From Liolophura sinensis (taxonomy: Eukaryota; Mollusca; Polyplacophora; Chitonida; Chitonidae): a stretch of 64,000 bases of DNA. Below the pieces are notes generated by a model that was not told the DNA's origin, ran no database searches, and saw nothing but the letters and a program-made list of their open reading frames with translations. Position 1 is the stretch's first letter. Every line of letters starts with the position of its first letter. The stretch spans positions 8,828,193 through 8,892,192 of the forward strand of contig NC_088306.1 in the NCBI RefSeq assembly GCF_032854445.1. The letters are read 5' to 3'. Shown piece after piece: positions 22,108 to 42,664 of this stretch. Both the position numbers and the translations under genes were made by a program.

Positions 22108-25100
22108 AACACCTCTACCAATTCCTACATTACCCCCCCCCCCCCCCCCGCCGACTACCATTTACTAGATTACCCCACCACTACCTCTTTCTACATTAGC
22201 ACACCACTACCATTTCTCACATTACCACACCTCTACCACATTCTACATTATCACACCTCTACCACTTCCTCCATTATCCCAACGCTACTAATCCCTACAT
22301 TACCACACCTCTAGCACTTCATACATTACCACACCACTACCACTTCCTACCTTACCACACCTCTACCACTTCCTACATTACCCCAACGCTACTAATTCCT
22401 ACATTACTCCACCACTAGTACTTCATACATTACAACACCACTACCACTTCCTACATTACCCCCAACTCTACTAATTCCTACATTCCCACACCACTAGTAC
22501 TTCATACATTACCACACCACTACCACTTCCTTCATTACCACACCTCTACCACTTCCTACATTACCCCAACGCTACTAATCCCTACATTCCCACACCACTA
22601 GTACTTCATACATTACCACACCACTACCACTTCTTACCTTACCACACCTCTACCACTTCCTACATTACCCCCAACGCTACTAATTCCTACATTCCCACAC
22701 CACTAGTACTTCATACATTACCACACCACTACCACTTCCTTCATTACCACACCTCTACCACTTCCTACATTACCCCAACGCTACTAATCCCTACATTCCC
22801 ACACCACTAGTACTTCATACATTACCACACCACTACCACTTCCTTCATTACCACACCTCTACCACTTCCTACATTACCCCAACGCTACTAATTCCTACAT
22901 TTCCACACCTCTAGTACTTCATACATTACCACACCACTACCACTTCCTACCTTACCACACCTCTACCACTTCCTACATTACCCCAACGCTACTAATTCCT
23001 ACATTCCCACACCACTAGCACTTCATACAGTACCACACCACTACCACTTCCTACCTTACCACACCTCTACCACTTCCTACATTACCCCAACTCTACTAAT
23101 TCCTACATTTCCACACCTCTAGTACTTCATACATTACCACACCACTACCACTTCCTACATTCCCACACCTCTACCACTTCCCACCTTACCACACCTCTAC
23201 CACTTCCTACATTACCCCATCGCTACTAATCCCTACATTCCCACACCACTAGCACTTCATACAGTACCACACCACTACCACTTCCTACCTTACCACACCT
23301 CTACCACTTCCTACATTACCCCAACTCTACTAATTCCTACATTTCCACACCTCTAGTACTTCATACATTACCACACCACTACCACTTCCTACATTACCAC
23401 ACCTCTACCACTTCCTACATTACCCCATCGCTACTAATCCCTACATTCCCACACCACTAGCACTTCATACATTACCACACCTCTACACTTCCTACCTTAC
23501 CACACCTTTACCACTTCCTACATTACCCCCAACGCTACTAATCCCTACATTTCCACACCACTAGCACTTCATACATTACCCACAACCACTACCACTTCCT
23601 ACCTTACCACACCTCTACCACTTCCTACATTATCCCAACGCTACTAATCCCTACATTCCCACACCACTAGCACTTCATACATTACCACACCACTACCACT
23701 TCCTACCTTACCACACCTCTACCACTTCCTACATTATCCCAACGCTACTAATCCCTACATTTCCACACCACTAGCACTTCATACATTACCACACCACTAC
23801 CACTTCCTACCTTACCACACCTCTACCACTTCCTACATTACCCCAACGCTACTAATCCCTACATTCCCACACCACTAGTACTTCATACAGTACCACACCA
23901 CTACCACTTCCTACCTTACCACACATCTACCACTTCCTACATTACCCCCAACGCTACTAATCCCTACATTCCCACAACACTAGTACTTCATACATTACCA
24001 CACCACTACCACTTCCTACCTTACCACACCTCTACCACTTCCTACATTACCCCCAACGCTACTAATCCCTACATTCCCACACCACTAGTACTTCATACAT
24101 TACAACACCACTACCACTTCCTACCTTACCACACCTCTACCACTTCCTACATTACCCCAACTCTACTAATTCCTACATTTCCACACCTCTAGTACTTCAT
24201 ACATTACCACACCACTACCACTTCCTACCTTACCACACATCTACCACTTCCTACATTACCCCAACGCTACTAATCCCTACATTCCCACACCACTAGTACT
24301 TCATACATTACCACACCACTACCACTTCCTACCTTACCACACCTCTACCACTTCCTACATTACCCCAACGCTACTAATCCCTACATTCCCACACCACTAG
24401 TACTTCATACATTATCACACCTCTACCACTTCCTACCTTACCACACCTCTACCACTTCCTACATTACCCCAACGCTACTAATCCCTACATTCCCACACCA
24501 CTAGTACTTCATACATTACCACACCACTACCACTTCCTACCTTACCACACCTCTACCACTTCCTACATTACCCCCAACGCTACTAATCCCTACATTCCCA
24601 CACCACTAGCACTTCATACATTACAACACCACTACCACTTCCTACCTTACCACACCTCTACCACTTCCTACATTACCCCCAACGCTACTAATTCCTACAT
24701 TCCCACACCACTAGTACTTCATACATTACCACACCACTACCACTTCCTACCTTACCACACATCTACCACTTCCTACATTACCCCAACGCTACTAATCCCT
24801 ACATTCCCACACCACTAGTACTTCATACATTACCACACCACTACCACTTCCTTCATTACCACACCTCTACCACTTCCTACATTACCCCAACGCTACTAAT
24901 CCCTACATTCCCACACCACTAGCACTTCATACATTACCACACCTCTACCACTTCCTACCTTACCACACCTTTACCACTTCCTACATTACCACACCACTAG
25001 TACTTCATACAGTACCACACCACTACCACTTCCTACCTTACCACACCTCTACCACTTCCTACATTACCCCCAACGCTACTAATCCCTACATTCCCACACC

Positions 25101-26133
25101 ACTAGCACTTCATACATTACCACACCTCTACCACTTCCTACATTACCCCCAACGCTACTAATCCCTACATTCCCACACCACTAGTACTTCATACATTACC
25201 ACACCACTACCACTTCCTACCTTACCACACCTCTACCACTTCCTACATTACCCCCAACGCTACTAATTCCTACATTCCCACACCACTAGCACTTCCTACC
25301 TTACCACACCTCTACCACTTCCTACATTACCCCAACGCTACTAATCCCTACATTCCCACACCACTAGTACTTCATACATTACCACACCACTACCACTTCC
25401 TTCATTACCACACCTCTAGCACTTCATACATTACCACACCTCTACCACTTCCTACCTTACCACACCTCTACCACTTCCTACATTACCCCCAACGCTACTA
25501 ATTCCTACATTACTCCACCACTAGTACTTCCTACCTTACCACACCTCTACCACTTCCTACCTTACCACACCTCTACCACTTCCTACATTACCCCAACGCT
25601 ACTAATCCCTACATTCCCACACCACTAGCACTTCATACATTACCACACCTCTACCACTTCCTACCTTACCACACCTTTACCACTTCCTACATTACCACAC
25701 CACTAGTACTTCATACAGTACCACACCACTACCACTTCCTACCTTACCACACCTCTACCACTTCCTACATTACCCCCAACGCTACTAATCCCTACATTCC
25801 CACACCACTAGCACTTCATACATTACCACACCTCTACCACTTCCTACATTACCCCCAACGCTACTAATCCCTACATTCCCACACCACTAGTACTTCATAC
25901 ATTACCACACCACTACCACTTCCTACCTTACCACACCTCTACCACTTCCTACATTACCCCCAACGCTACTAATTCCTACATTCCCACACCACTAGTACTT
26001 CATACATTACCACACCACTACCACTTCCTACCTTACCACACCTTTACCACTTCCTACATTACCCCAACGCTACTAATCCCTACATTCCCACACCACTAGT
26101 ACTTCATACATTACCACACCACTACCACTTCCG
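22108..26133 (+). repeat. 4-kb satellite-like array: 26-bp monomers in 104-bp four-monomer higher-order units
   Basis: Four related 26-27-base monomers follow each other in fixed order. They end, in turn, in TTCCTACCTT, TTCCTACATT, ATCCCTACATT (with AACGCTACTA) and TTCATACATT (with CCACTAGTA/GCA). The four-step period of about 104 bases recurs some 38 times. The left edge (before about 22500) is more degenerate and includes a 17-C run at 22133-22149. Local deletions and 27-base variants (CCCCCAACG) break the rhythm at places such as 24950-25010, 25270-25560 and 25660-25720. The strand shown is almost free of G. No protein coding is implied. Confidence 0.97.
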
Positions 26134-26439
26134 CCTATGTATGCATAACCAGCCAATGAAATTATGTTGGTTATGTTAAAGACATAGAAATATAAGATCG
26201 ATTTGAAATGTTTCTAAGCATATTTGAATTTTAATATTCTTTAATTTCTTTGCTTTCGTTATATGAAAGAATGGCAGCTATAAACTCAGCATTGTTATTT
26301 TCTCTGCATTTATTTGTGTGCCAAGGTGTGCAAATTTTATGAATTCTTGTGTTATTGAAATTCAGTTTACTTTTCACGCTTGCCATGCCGAAGCTTAGTC
26401 ACGTTGCATTTTCTCCGGTAAATGTGCATTAAATGTAAT
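26134..26439. other. Unique-looking spacer
   Basis: About 300 AT-rich bases between the satellite array and an R2 copy. I see no ORF, repeat or regulatory pattern here. Confidence 0.4.
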
Positions 26440-27000
26440 GACAACACAGCATTTTGGGTAATTCTAGATCAGTGATGTCTAATACAATGCAATTAACATT
26501 ACTGCACATTTCACGTCATATTGCTTAAAGGCAAAGAAACCACAAAAAATGAACTATGTATCAGATGAAAGACCATTAACAACTGTCCAGCAAAAATGGT
26601 TGGATTTGTTCTTTATACAATTCTTTAACATAGTAAAATGCACAATCTTAAAACGAATTATTTCAGGAAAAAAGTATGGATGTGACGTAATTGATACCTT
26701 CTGGGTAACCACAGAATACCGTAGAATCTGATCTTTTAACACAATTTTACTCGGTTAGAACAAATTAAATCCAACTACTTTCCTGGACAGTTTTAATGGT
26801 ATTTTATCTGATGTGTATTTCATTTTAGAGTGGTCTTTGCCTTTAAGCCATCTTGCTCAGTGCGGTATAAGTTACTACAGCTTAAGTATTTACAGTTAGA
26901 ATATAACCCCATCTAAAGTAAATTGAGGCCGTACCTGAGCTATTACCAGTGACTGATTACCAACGATAACACTCGCCGCTTATCTGTTTTTCTTCTTTTT
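26440..27000 (+). repeat. R2 repeat split by a MITE
   Basis: R2 sequence runs to about 26524 (CAGCATTTTGGGTAATTCTA, CAGTGATGTCTAATACAATG) and resumes at 26847 (GCTTAAGTATTTACAGTTAG, TAACCCCATCTAAAGTAAAT). The MITE at 26529-26842 sits in the gap, so R2 is the older element. Confidence 0.65.
26529..26842 (+). mobile_element. MITE of 314 bp with TTAA target duplication (piggyBac-like size and site)
   Basis: The ends are AGGCAAAG ... CTTTGCCT, directly flanked by TTAA on both sides (26525-26528 and 26843-26846). The inverted repeats reach about 50 bases inward (AAATGAACTATGTATCAGAT / ATCTGATGTGTATTTCATTT). There is no transposase, so the element is non-autonomous. The TTAA duplication is typical of piggyBac-group transposons; the first terminal bases differ from the usual CCY, so the family is tentative. 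Confidence 0.8.
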
Positions 27001-27414
27001 TTCTCCAAGCTTTTTGTTTTTGTATCATGGAGAATACGGAGAATATTTAGAGTGACGCCAACACTTATTTACAGTGTCTGACAGAAATGTGTTCTTTCCG
27101 TCTGTATGCTTATCTCTTATTACCAGTCACCATTTGCATAGGACCACCTGCTATCTTCACGTGGTTTGAAAAGATCGAAGATTTCGGATAACCATGTTTC
27201 AGGAGTCAGCCGTGTATACTTTTCAGTATATTTACCATGAAATGTATTGCTCCAGGTTGCGGCTAGCAAGAAAAAAACCCGTGCCTGCTGTTTGCATAAA
27301 AAAATACCCTCTATTGGTAATAGTGTCTGTGATTGGTTTGAGCTTTATCAAGTGGACCAGTTAACTTCGTTTGATTAAAGCAACGACACCCGAGACGACA
27401 TGACATCTGGAATA
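27001..27414. other. Unassigned spacer
   Basis: AT-rich sequence with short T-runs. The only open frames are short and without pattern. Confidence 0.35.
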
Positions 27415-27610
27415 AAACACCTGTCGTTAATGCTGAAAGATCGCAAATTCCACAGAGACTGAAATGAGTAAATAGCAACAATTTACATGCACACAATCGC
27501 TAAAATAAAATGAGATAAAATATTACAGTGGTGTTACTCGCAATTTATTAGATGCCCCTGGTCTAGAATTACTCAAAATTCTGCGTTGTTATCACATTTA
27601 ATATACAATG
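27415..27610 (-). repeat. R2 repeat, partial, minus strand
   Basis: GGTCTAGAATTACTCAAAAT followed by TCTGCGTTGTTA and an upstream AATTTATTAGATGCCC match, in reverse, the 5' end of R2. Confidence 0.5.
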
Positions 27611-28009
27611 GCATGAAAACAACACAAGGATCCGGGATTCAGGGATGTTTAGCCCAAAGGTGGGAATCCCGGCTCATGTAGGGATCCAGTAAATAAGACT
27701 GCAGCATAGAAAGTCAAATTAGAGCAGCGATGAGAATGTGAAAGCTGGCAAATGGTCGCACGTAACAAGGAAAAAAACTCGTCGTCTCATCACAAGGATG
27801 TTTAAATTATTAGAGTATAAATGTTCACATGTTGGTAGTTTTGCACAACCAGATTAGCCTGAAAATGATGGTTATTATGCCAGTATTAGCCAATATGAGT
27901 CACCAAGTAACTTGGCCTTAATAAGCAGATGATGAGGTTAGATTTGGTTTCGTTGAACTATAAGTGTGGCTAACGATGAGTGTGGCTGAGTATGTTTCAC
28001 CTAAAGCCC

Positions 28010-28175
28010 AAGGGGAACCCCCTTTTCATCACAACATATCACGTGATCGTTACAAAATATGTTCTTTATTATGTTAAGAATCTACAGACCTTTCCAAGTG
28101 GAAATTAGATAATACGCCAATCACATATCACGTATTAGTCACGTGATATGTTGGGAGGAAAAGGGGGTTCCCCTT
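28010..28175. mobile_element. 166-bp element with 38-bp terminal inverted repeats
   Basis: The left end AAGGGGAACCCCCTTTTC continues to AACATATCACGTGAT; the right end is its inverse at 35 of 38 positions. The interior holds no ORF and no target duplication is evident. It could be a small MITE or a hairpin-forming palindrome. CACGTG occurs in both arms. Confidence 0.7.
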
Positions 28176-28504
28176 CGAAATTTGATGAAACTCATATTGG
28201 TGCCATCTCAAGCATCCGAAAAGTGGAACACTGAAAAGTTTTGAACTCTTTCCGGAAACCTGAAACCACGTTTAACTGTCACTTTTTGCCGTCCAGTGTC
28301 ATCAGTGAGTTTCGTTTAGTCACAATTGGCAATATTGCTGGGTGATACCCACTAGAGTGCCTTTCTTAGATTGGTAGAGAAAGCTCTAATAGTTTCAGGG
28401 CCGATCTCTGCTCTTACTAACTTTATGTTCTGTTGCAATCTTTCGGGCATTGAACCATGTGGGGAAACATGAATGATTTGACCTTTTCTAACCTTGTTAA
28501 GTTG
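28176..28504. other. Unassigned spacer
   Basis: No ORF, repeat or motif recognised. Confidence 0.35.
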
Positions 28505-28668
28505 TTAGAGAATCCCCACCAATGCGGTCGCTATGAGTTCACCTCATGCTAGTTTCCTCTCCGTCCGTACTTTGGAAGGCCTGGCAACAACCTGCGGATG
28601 GTCGTGGGTTCCCCTGCTGGGTGAAATATTCTTGAGTACCGCGTCATTTAATAAATAAATAAATTAAT
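28505..28668 (+). mobile_element. SINE S1, head missing
   Basis: It starts near the B box (CCACCAATGCGGTCGCTATG, AGTTCACC) and runs through CTGCGGATGGTCGTGGGTT to TACCGCGTCATTTAATAAAT. The middle has an internal deletion. Confidence 0.75.
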
Positions 28669-28669
28669 T

Positions 28670-29390
28670 GTTACAGAGTCGTTTGACTACTAATCCTCGG
28701 CGGTCCACATAAATCTTAACACTTACTGAGATGAAATAGTATCATAGGAAATCCCCAATATGCAAACAACATCAATCAATTAACAAGAACCTCTTCAGCT
28801 TCTGTGGATAGTGCAGTTAGTGCAGTCCCCATTGTTTTGGGTATGTTTGCCCCTTTGCATGGTCAGCGAGGGTTGTGCGTTTGACAGTTAAGGGCATTAT
28901 GCGCTCTCCGGATCGTCATTGTTTTATTTCTCACTGCACTGAGAGCTAAGATTTTCCTGGTCAGAAGTATTCATAAAACTTCTACCAAGGCGTTTCTGTT
29001 ATATTCGGAGCACAATATCATGAATGTCTGAATGAACCCCACACTACAATACCGTACAAACATGCCCCACGACAAGAGATTAAAATATTGCATAAGAGAT
29101 GCGCAATGATTACCACTCAAGTTACTGCAGATGTATGAGTTCATGTTTTAGATCGGAAGATACGCAGGCGCAAATGATAGGACTTAGCAATATTGTGATT
29201 GCCACATTGTGAAAGCAGCGAAAAATAAAGGCGTGTTTTCAGCTGCTCGATCAGAGTAAACACTGTGCAACCTGTGTGCATATCTGAATTACCCTAGGAA
29301 AAAGTATGCGCTTGATGGAAATTTTTGAAAAAGAAAAGTATGATTTTCTCGCACAAAATGGTGCAGAATGTAACATGTATCTTTTTCACC
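28670..29390. other. Unassigned spacer
   Basis: About 700 bases without recognisable genes or repeats. Confidence 0.35.
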
Positions 29391-29392
29391 TC

Positions 29393-29475
29393 GCCCTTGT
29401 CCGAATTCACCCTCTGTCCGAATTCACCCACTGTCCGAATTCACGTGCTGTCCGAATTCACCCGCTGCCCAACTT
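29393..29475 (+). repeat. 16-bp minisatellite, five units
   Basis: The unit is CTGTCCGAATTCACCC, with the last copies drifting (CTGCCCAACTTCATCCC). Confidence 0.85.
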
Positions 29476-29535
29476 CATCCCATTTTACGGTATTGTGAAG
29501 ACATGAAAGTTGGCCCTGGATGGAGGGAAGAAATT

Positions 29536-30350
29536 CGACCCAACCATGTACAGCCACATAACACATCTCCTCTCTCCCCGACCCAACCATGTACAATCAC
29601 ATAACACATCTCCTCTCTCCCCGACCCAACCATGTACAATCACATAACACATCTCCTCTCTCCCCGACCCAACCATGTACAGTCACATCTCCCCGACCCA
29701 ACCATGTACAGCCACATAACACATCTCCTCTCTCCCCGACCCAACCATGTACAGCCACATAACACATCTCCCCTCTCTCCGACCCAACCATGTACAGTCA
29801 CATAACACATCTCCTTTCTCCCCGACCCAACCATGTACAGCCACATAACACATCTCCCCTCTCTCCGACCCAACCATGTACAGTCACATAACACATCTCC
29901 TTTCTCCCCGACCCAACCATGTACAGCCACATAACACATCTCCCCTCTCTCCGACCCAACCATGTACAGTCACATAACACATCTCCCCTCTCTCCGACCC
30001 GGCCATGTACAGTCACATCTCCCCGACCCAACCATGTACAGTCACATCTCCCCGACCCAACCATGTACAGTCACATAACACATCTCCTCTCTCCCCGACC
30101 CAACCATGTACAGTCACATAACACATCTCCTCTCTCCCCGACCCAACCATGTACAGCCACATTAACACATCTCCCCTCTCTCCGACCCAACCATGTACAG
30201 TCACATCTCCCCGACCCAACCATGTACAGCCACATAACACATCTCCTCTCTCCCCGACCCAACCATGTACAGCCACATTAACACATCTCCCCTCTCTCCG
30301 ACCCAACCATTTACAGTCACATAACACATCTCCTCTCTCCCCGACCCAAC
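29536..30350. repeat. 43-bp minisatellite, about 21 units including shortened ones
   Basis: The unit begins CGACCCAACCATGTACAGTC, followed by ACATAACACATCTCCTCTCTCCC. At least four units (starting near 29664, 29995, 30024 and 30182) lack the ACACATAACACATCT part and measure about 29-30 bases. The long frames on both strands are a by-product of the repeat. Confidence 0.95.
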
Positions 30351-30864
30351 CATGTCAAACTACATCATCTCTCCTTCCACGTCCCATCCAAGTACAACCA
30401 AGAAGCACTTCCTCCCATCCTAGCAAAGAAAAACAACATGTTAAAAACATGAAAACAACATGAAAACCCTTCAGATCCCATGGCGCCATTCATTTGTCTA
30501 TTTTGTCACTTACAAAATTAGCTATGCAGGGCTTTTGAAGAAATTTTGTGGACAGCTTGGAATTTCGCTTCGGATCAATTCCGTTATGTTTTGTTGTTGA
30601 CAGGAATCCGGTTTCTAATCCAGACAACTTTTGAAGGATTTTTCATTATTGCCGGATAGGACATAAATCCATATTTTTGCTTTTACCTTGAAATAGCATC
30701 TATAACAGAATATCGCTCCTTTTGTATAACTGTTTATGCTACTTTCTACACTTAGCTTTTCGCAGTCTATTGTGTTCTCCGTGTGCCTTCTTTTTAGGTC
30801 TTGTGATTCGCACAAAACACGAACAAACGTTTCGGAATAGTGATGGTATTGCCAGAGGTTTGTG
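30350..30864. other. Unassigned spacer
   Basis: The array decays into unrelated sequence, with no gene seen. The 85-codon minus-strand frame at 30615-30872 has no family pattern. Confidence 0.35.
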
Positions 30865-30960
30865 ATCTCCACTTAATTTACTTCACCGTTAACGTGTGAC
30901 CAGTAGTCAACTATCACACTTTTGTCCCTGCTATAGTTTTACTCTCTATACTGTACTTTG
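30865..30960 (+). repeat. R2 repeat, 3' fragment
   Basis: TTCACCGTTAACGTGTGACC, GTCAACTATCACAC and GTTTTACTCTCTATACTGTA match the R2 end. Confidence 0.55.
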
Positions 30961-31424
30961 TTATATTACTTGCCACTATGCGATATCGGGAAAATAGTTT
31001 TCTGCGCCGTGGACCTATAAAGACACCAAAGTCCGTAAAAGTTAATGCTAGACGATCTACACTGTAATAACTGCTAACGGTTAACATGTTCAAGGTGTGT
31101 TTACTTTTCAACACAAGCGTTTGTTTCACAAATACATTTATTTATTTTATGATTAAATGGATCAATTTGTAAATACTTACATTTTTTGTATACACCCAAT
31201 CACTTGTAAATTGGTTTATTCCTAAAGCGGAGTTTTAAGTTTTTAATGTATATGATCAACATTATACAGCGGTCTTATTGTCAGTTCCTGGATAAACATG
31301 TTTAGGTCGGTTACAATGAAAAAGTAAGCACATTTATTATCTCTTATAAGATGTTTAAATGTTAAAAATCTGTAGTTTAATGTAATTGTGAGGTTATCAT
31401 TAACGGTACTAATGGATGTAAAAA

Positions 31425-31690
31425 TTAACTATCTATTTAGACAGACTATAGCATAGACAGTAGCGACGACAGCGTGATATTTAGCAAATGGCAATACATA
31501 TTATCGATGAAATCCCCTCTCCTGTCAATTTACCTCAGTTGGGGTTTTTATTCCAACTGACCATGTGTATGCTTAAATGAAGCAAATTTCACGTCCCCAA
31601 CACCATGGCTTAAGCGCAGTTATAATAAGTTATAAAATGCTGTGATGTTAGTTGCAGTTTATGAAACGTCACTGGTCTATAATTAACTCA
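31425..31690 (-). repeat. R2 repeat, minus strand, nearly complete
   Basis: In reverse orientation it contains the R2 blocks around CAGTAGCGACGACAGCGTGA, AATTTACCTCAGTTGGGGTT, CACCATGGCTTAAG and CGTCACTGGTCTATAATTAA. Confidence 0.6.
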
Positions 31691-31699
31691 TGATGTTTT

Positions 31700-33280
31700 T
31701 CGGGGATGTTTAGTGGAAAATGACAGCACCATTGGTTTATGCACAGTGTGATTCGTTTCAGAGATTATGAAAACGCTCGTGGTCGTGATATCGCATGAGG
31801 CTTACTCACTGGTGATGGAAAGAATGGTCTAATTGAGCTTAAACACATCCGTGGCTGATTCAGGCAACGTGTGTATGTTTCTTTAATAGAGTGACATTTG
31901 CATGGCTCTATAAGTATTGCAATTCACTAAATATAGGCCTATACAAATGCTGCATGCACCACACCGGCGATTTGTCTCATCACAGATGTTCGTAGATATT
32001 CAATCATTTCCCATTACCTGACAAGAGAAAACCTAAAATCGGCGGTTCGTATATAAGCCGTCAGCCAAAATGGACGATCTGGGTCAATAATCGCTCCGAC
32101 CAAAGTTCTGAAAACTGTTGACAAGTTTTACTTCCTGGTAACATCTTCTATTGAAATTATATGAGATTGTGACACTAATTTTCTTAACGCAAATGGTTTT
32201 TCCGTGTCTGGCTTTCAATAATACTGTTGTAAATGTTGACGGCCTAAACTGTGATTTTGATACTTCGCATACTCTGACTGACTTCGACTAAAGAAACCTT
32301 TGAATAATATCAGGTGTCGCCTAGCATTACTACAACAACGACATTCAGTGGGCGAAAGACGGATATATTTTGCTCTCACGCCCAGTATGACGTGCAAAAA
32401 CTTATGCCGCACAAGTGAAAGAAAGCCAAGAAGAAAAACCCAATTCCCAAAATTAGGTATAACACAACCTACCATACAAACTAAGAAAGTATATAAAGTA
32501 CGAAAACAGGTTGGAATCATGCAAACTGAAGCATTCACCAGTTCCCCAAGATGGAATGTCGCTTGTCACGATTTTTTGTGAATTGAACATCGCTTAGTGG
32601 AAACGGGGGATCAATTCACCCTGCAGGTTCAAGGCTGTTAGCATGTTGTACTTACAGTCCAACATGTCCTCTGTAATTTACCTACACAGGCTTTTAAATG
32701 TGCGTCTCAAGCAATCACCTCTATTAGCAATATTTATTACAGGAAAAGTTCATCGACATTCCTCGTGTATTTTCAGCTATTTTTCCCAATAATAGGCGTG
32801 GTGTATCGCACTCTCTGCCCCTTCATACATTCGTATGTTTTTATTTTATTAATATGTGTTGACGAGAGACATCTGTCTGTGTAGGTCGTTAGTGCAAACG
32901 CTAAATTTTCGAAAAACAAAATATTTATGTTGCTAGATGAATTTGGGGCTGATTCATGTGGCTGATCAATTTGACTTAACTTATTTTACTGTTTATTTCA
33001 CGCGGTACTAAAAAAATTGTAACGCGTACAAGTTAACTCTTTCTTTCTTCTCTTTTGGAAAATAACTTTCGTAACTTGGTATTTCTCCGAATTAAGTTGA
33101 GTTACGTTTAACATGAGTAATTTATTAACTAAAGATTTCTAAGAAGCACGGACATTTTATAAGAAATGATCTCGCCTACGTGGGGTCAAAGCTACGAACT
33201 TAGTAGCTGTTTAGTAGAAACGAGTCCTCAAATCTCTCAGTATTACTCACCCCATTACAAACATGAGGCCATCGCGGCGC
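31700..33280. other. Unassigned spacer with an R1 fragment
   Basis: A short R1 piece on the minus strand lies at 32035-32115 (TATATAAGCCGTCAGCCAAA, GGGTCAATAATCG). The overlapping frames at 32215-32581 on both strands have no recognisable family. Nothing else stands out. Confidence 0.4.
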
Positions 33281-33282
33281 AG

Positions 33283-33332
33283 TGACCCTGGAGTATGGCG
33301 TAAAACACCAGTCAAACAAATACTAATAAATA
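33283..33332 (+). mobile_element. SINE S1 tail fragment
   Basis: GAGTATGGCGTAAAACACCA plus GTCAAACAAATACTAATAAA. Confidence 0.65.
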
Positions 33333-33419
33333 ACATTACAAACACTGGTATTAACAAGCACCTCGTATTTTCAAAATACATACACTTAGGTGTGGTGGGG
33401 TGGGGAGGATGAGCACATC

Positions 33420-33580
33420 CAGGTTCAATGCTGTGTCGGATCACACCTAAGTCTTTAAAAGAGGAAGTTGTAGCTGCCTCACCTGGCGTTCAGCGTTAAG
33501 GGGATATACTGGTTGACGTGTATCAGTATAATGGCTCGGGCGGTGCGACTTACTTGCCTTCGGTAAGTCGCCTAGGGTTT
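33420..33580 (+). mobile_element. SINE S2, internal fragment
   Basis: TCACACCTAAGTCTTTAAAA, GAGGAAGTTGTAGCTGCCTC, GGTTGACGTGTATCAGTATA and TTACTTGCCTTCGGTAAGTC match the body of the copy at 18095-18440. Confidence 0.8.
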
Positions 33581-33948
33581 ACAATTCACTAAGCCATACC
33601 CCGTTTAAGCAATATAATATTTTCAAAAAAGAACGAAACATGAAGTGTAGCGAGTCATAGCATGTCTAAGGTGCGCAATAAATGCAAATGGGACTGACAA
33701 CTGACAATAAGCGGTGAATTCTCTGAGATCATATGTTTTCGAATTCTTTAGTCAAACAAGATATCACTACATGTATATAAAGTCTTCCTAGCTGTTTGCC
33801 CCATGCATAAACACGTCTAGATATGCGTTTCGTGTACTTGTTCGGATCGCTTTTCGAGCATTCATAATTTATCTATCTAGTCTCCCATCAACACTCTATT
33901 TATTTGTGCCAACAAAAGTTTATTTGTCCCGACGAAATCACTGCATAC

Positions 33949-33993
33949 CTCGCTCTAAATACTAGCATAAGATATGTTAGTATTTAGAGCGAG
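33949..33993. repeat. Perfect 16-bp inverted repeat (hairpin), 13-base loop
   Basis: The arms are CTCGCTCTAAATACTA and TAGTATTTAGAGCGAG. A looser outer match (TTTGTCCC upstream, GGGACAAA downstream) suggests the core of a small MITE of about 110 bases at 33900-34010. It lies about 0.5 kb upstream of the ligand B start. Confidence 0.85.
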
Positions 33994-34486
33994 CTGGGGT
34001 GGGACAAAAATACGCAGGATAAACACAGTCCAAGTTTACTGATAGGCCAGGCTGGGGGCTCTAGATCGTGCCAAGGCCGGCCTACATTTCCCTAGTGACA
34101 CAATTTATTTACACTACGATGTGCAAACGGGGACCGCAGAAGTGTGCACAATATCGCGGCTGCACTGATCCGTGTACTTGTAGTCACGGGTAGGTTCGAA
34201 TTCGGACTTCAACCCTTGGGAGAAGCTTTCTACAAAATCCACATGCCCGGGTGCCATAGGATGCTCCTACGATCTTTAAATCGAGAAGACGATATATGCA
34301 TCCCCGACATAATGACGGCTACCGCTCACTTCACAAAGAGTTGATGTCGATGCACCTTTCATTTTCGTTTTGAAGAAATCAGTTTTCTGGGGCCTGTGTG
34401 TCCCAGATACATCAAATCTTCTATGAAAACAGTACGCCATTAGTAGGCTGTAGCTACCTACTCCAAGGAACAGGTCCAGTGGCACG

Positions 34487-42664
<8,178 letters not shown>

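Noticed and set aside
22108-26133. Regular spacing suggesting a CRISPR array
   Set aside because: There are no unique spacers between constant repeats, the whole period is repetitive, and the DNA is clearly from an animal.
27640-27700. Inverted pair CCGGGATTC / GAATCCCGG as a hairpin element
   Set aside because: Only nine paired bases with a long loop; plausible by chance.
29485-30463. Many 60-120-codon frames on both strands (MVGSGRGEMCYV and HITHLPSLRPNHVQ types)
   Set aside because: They are translations of the 43-bp minisatellite.
32215-32581. Overlapping 107- and 93-codon frames on opposite strands
   Set aside because: Neither shows a recognisable domain, and part of the minus frame resembles repeat R1.
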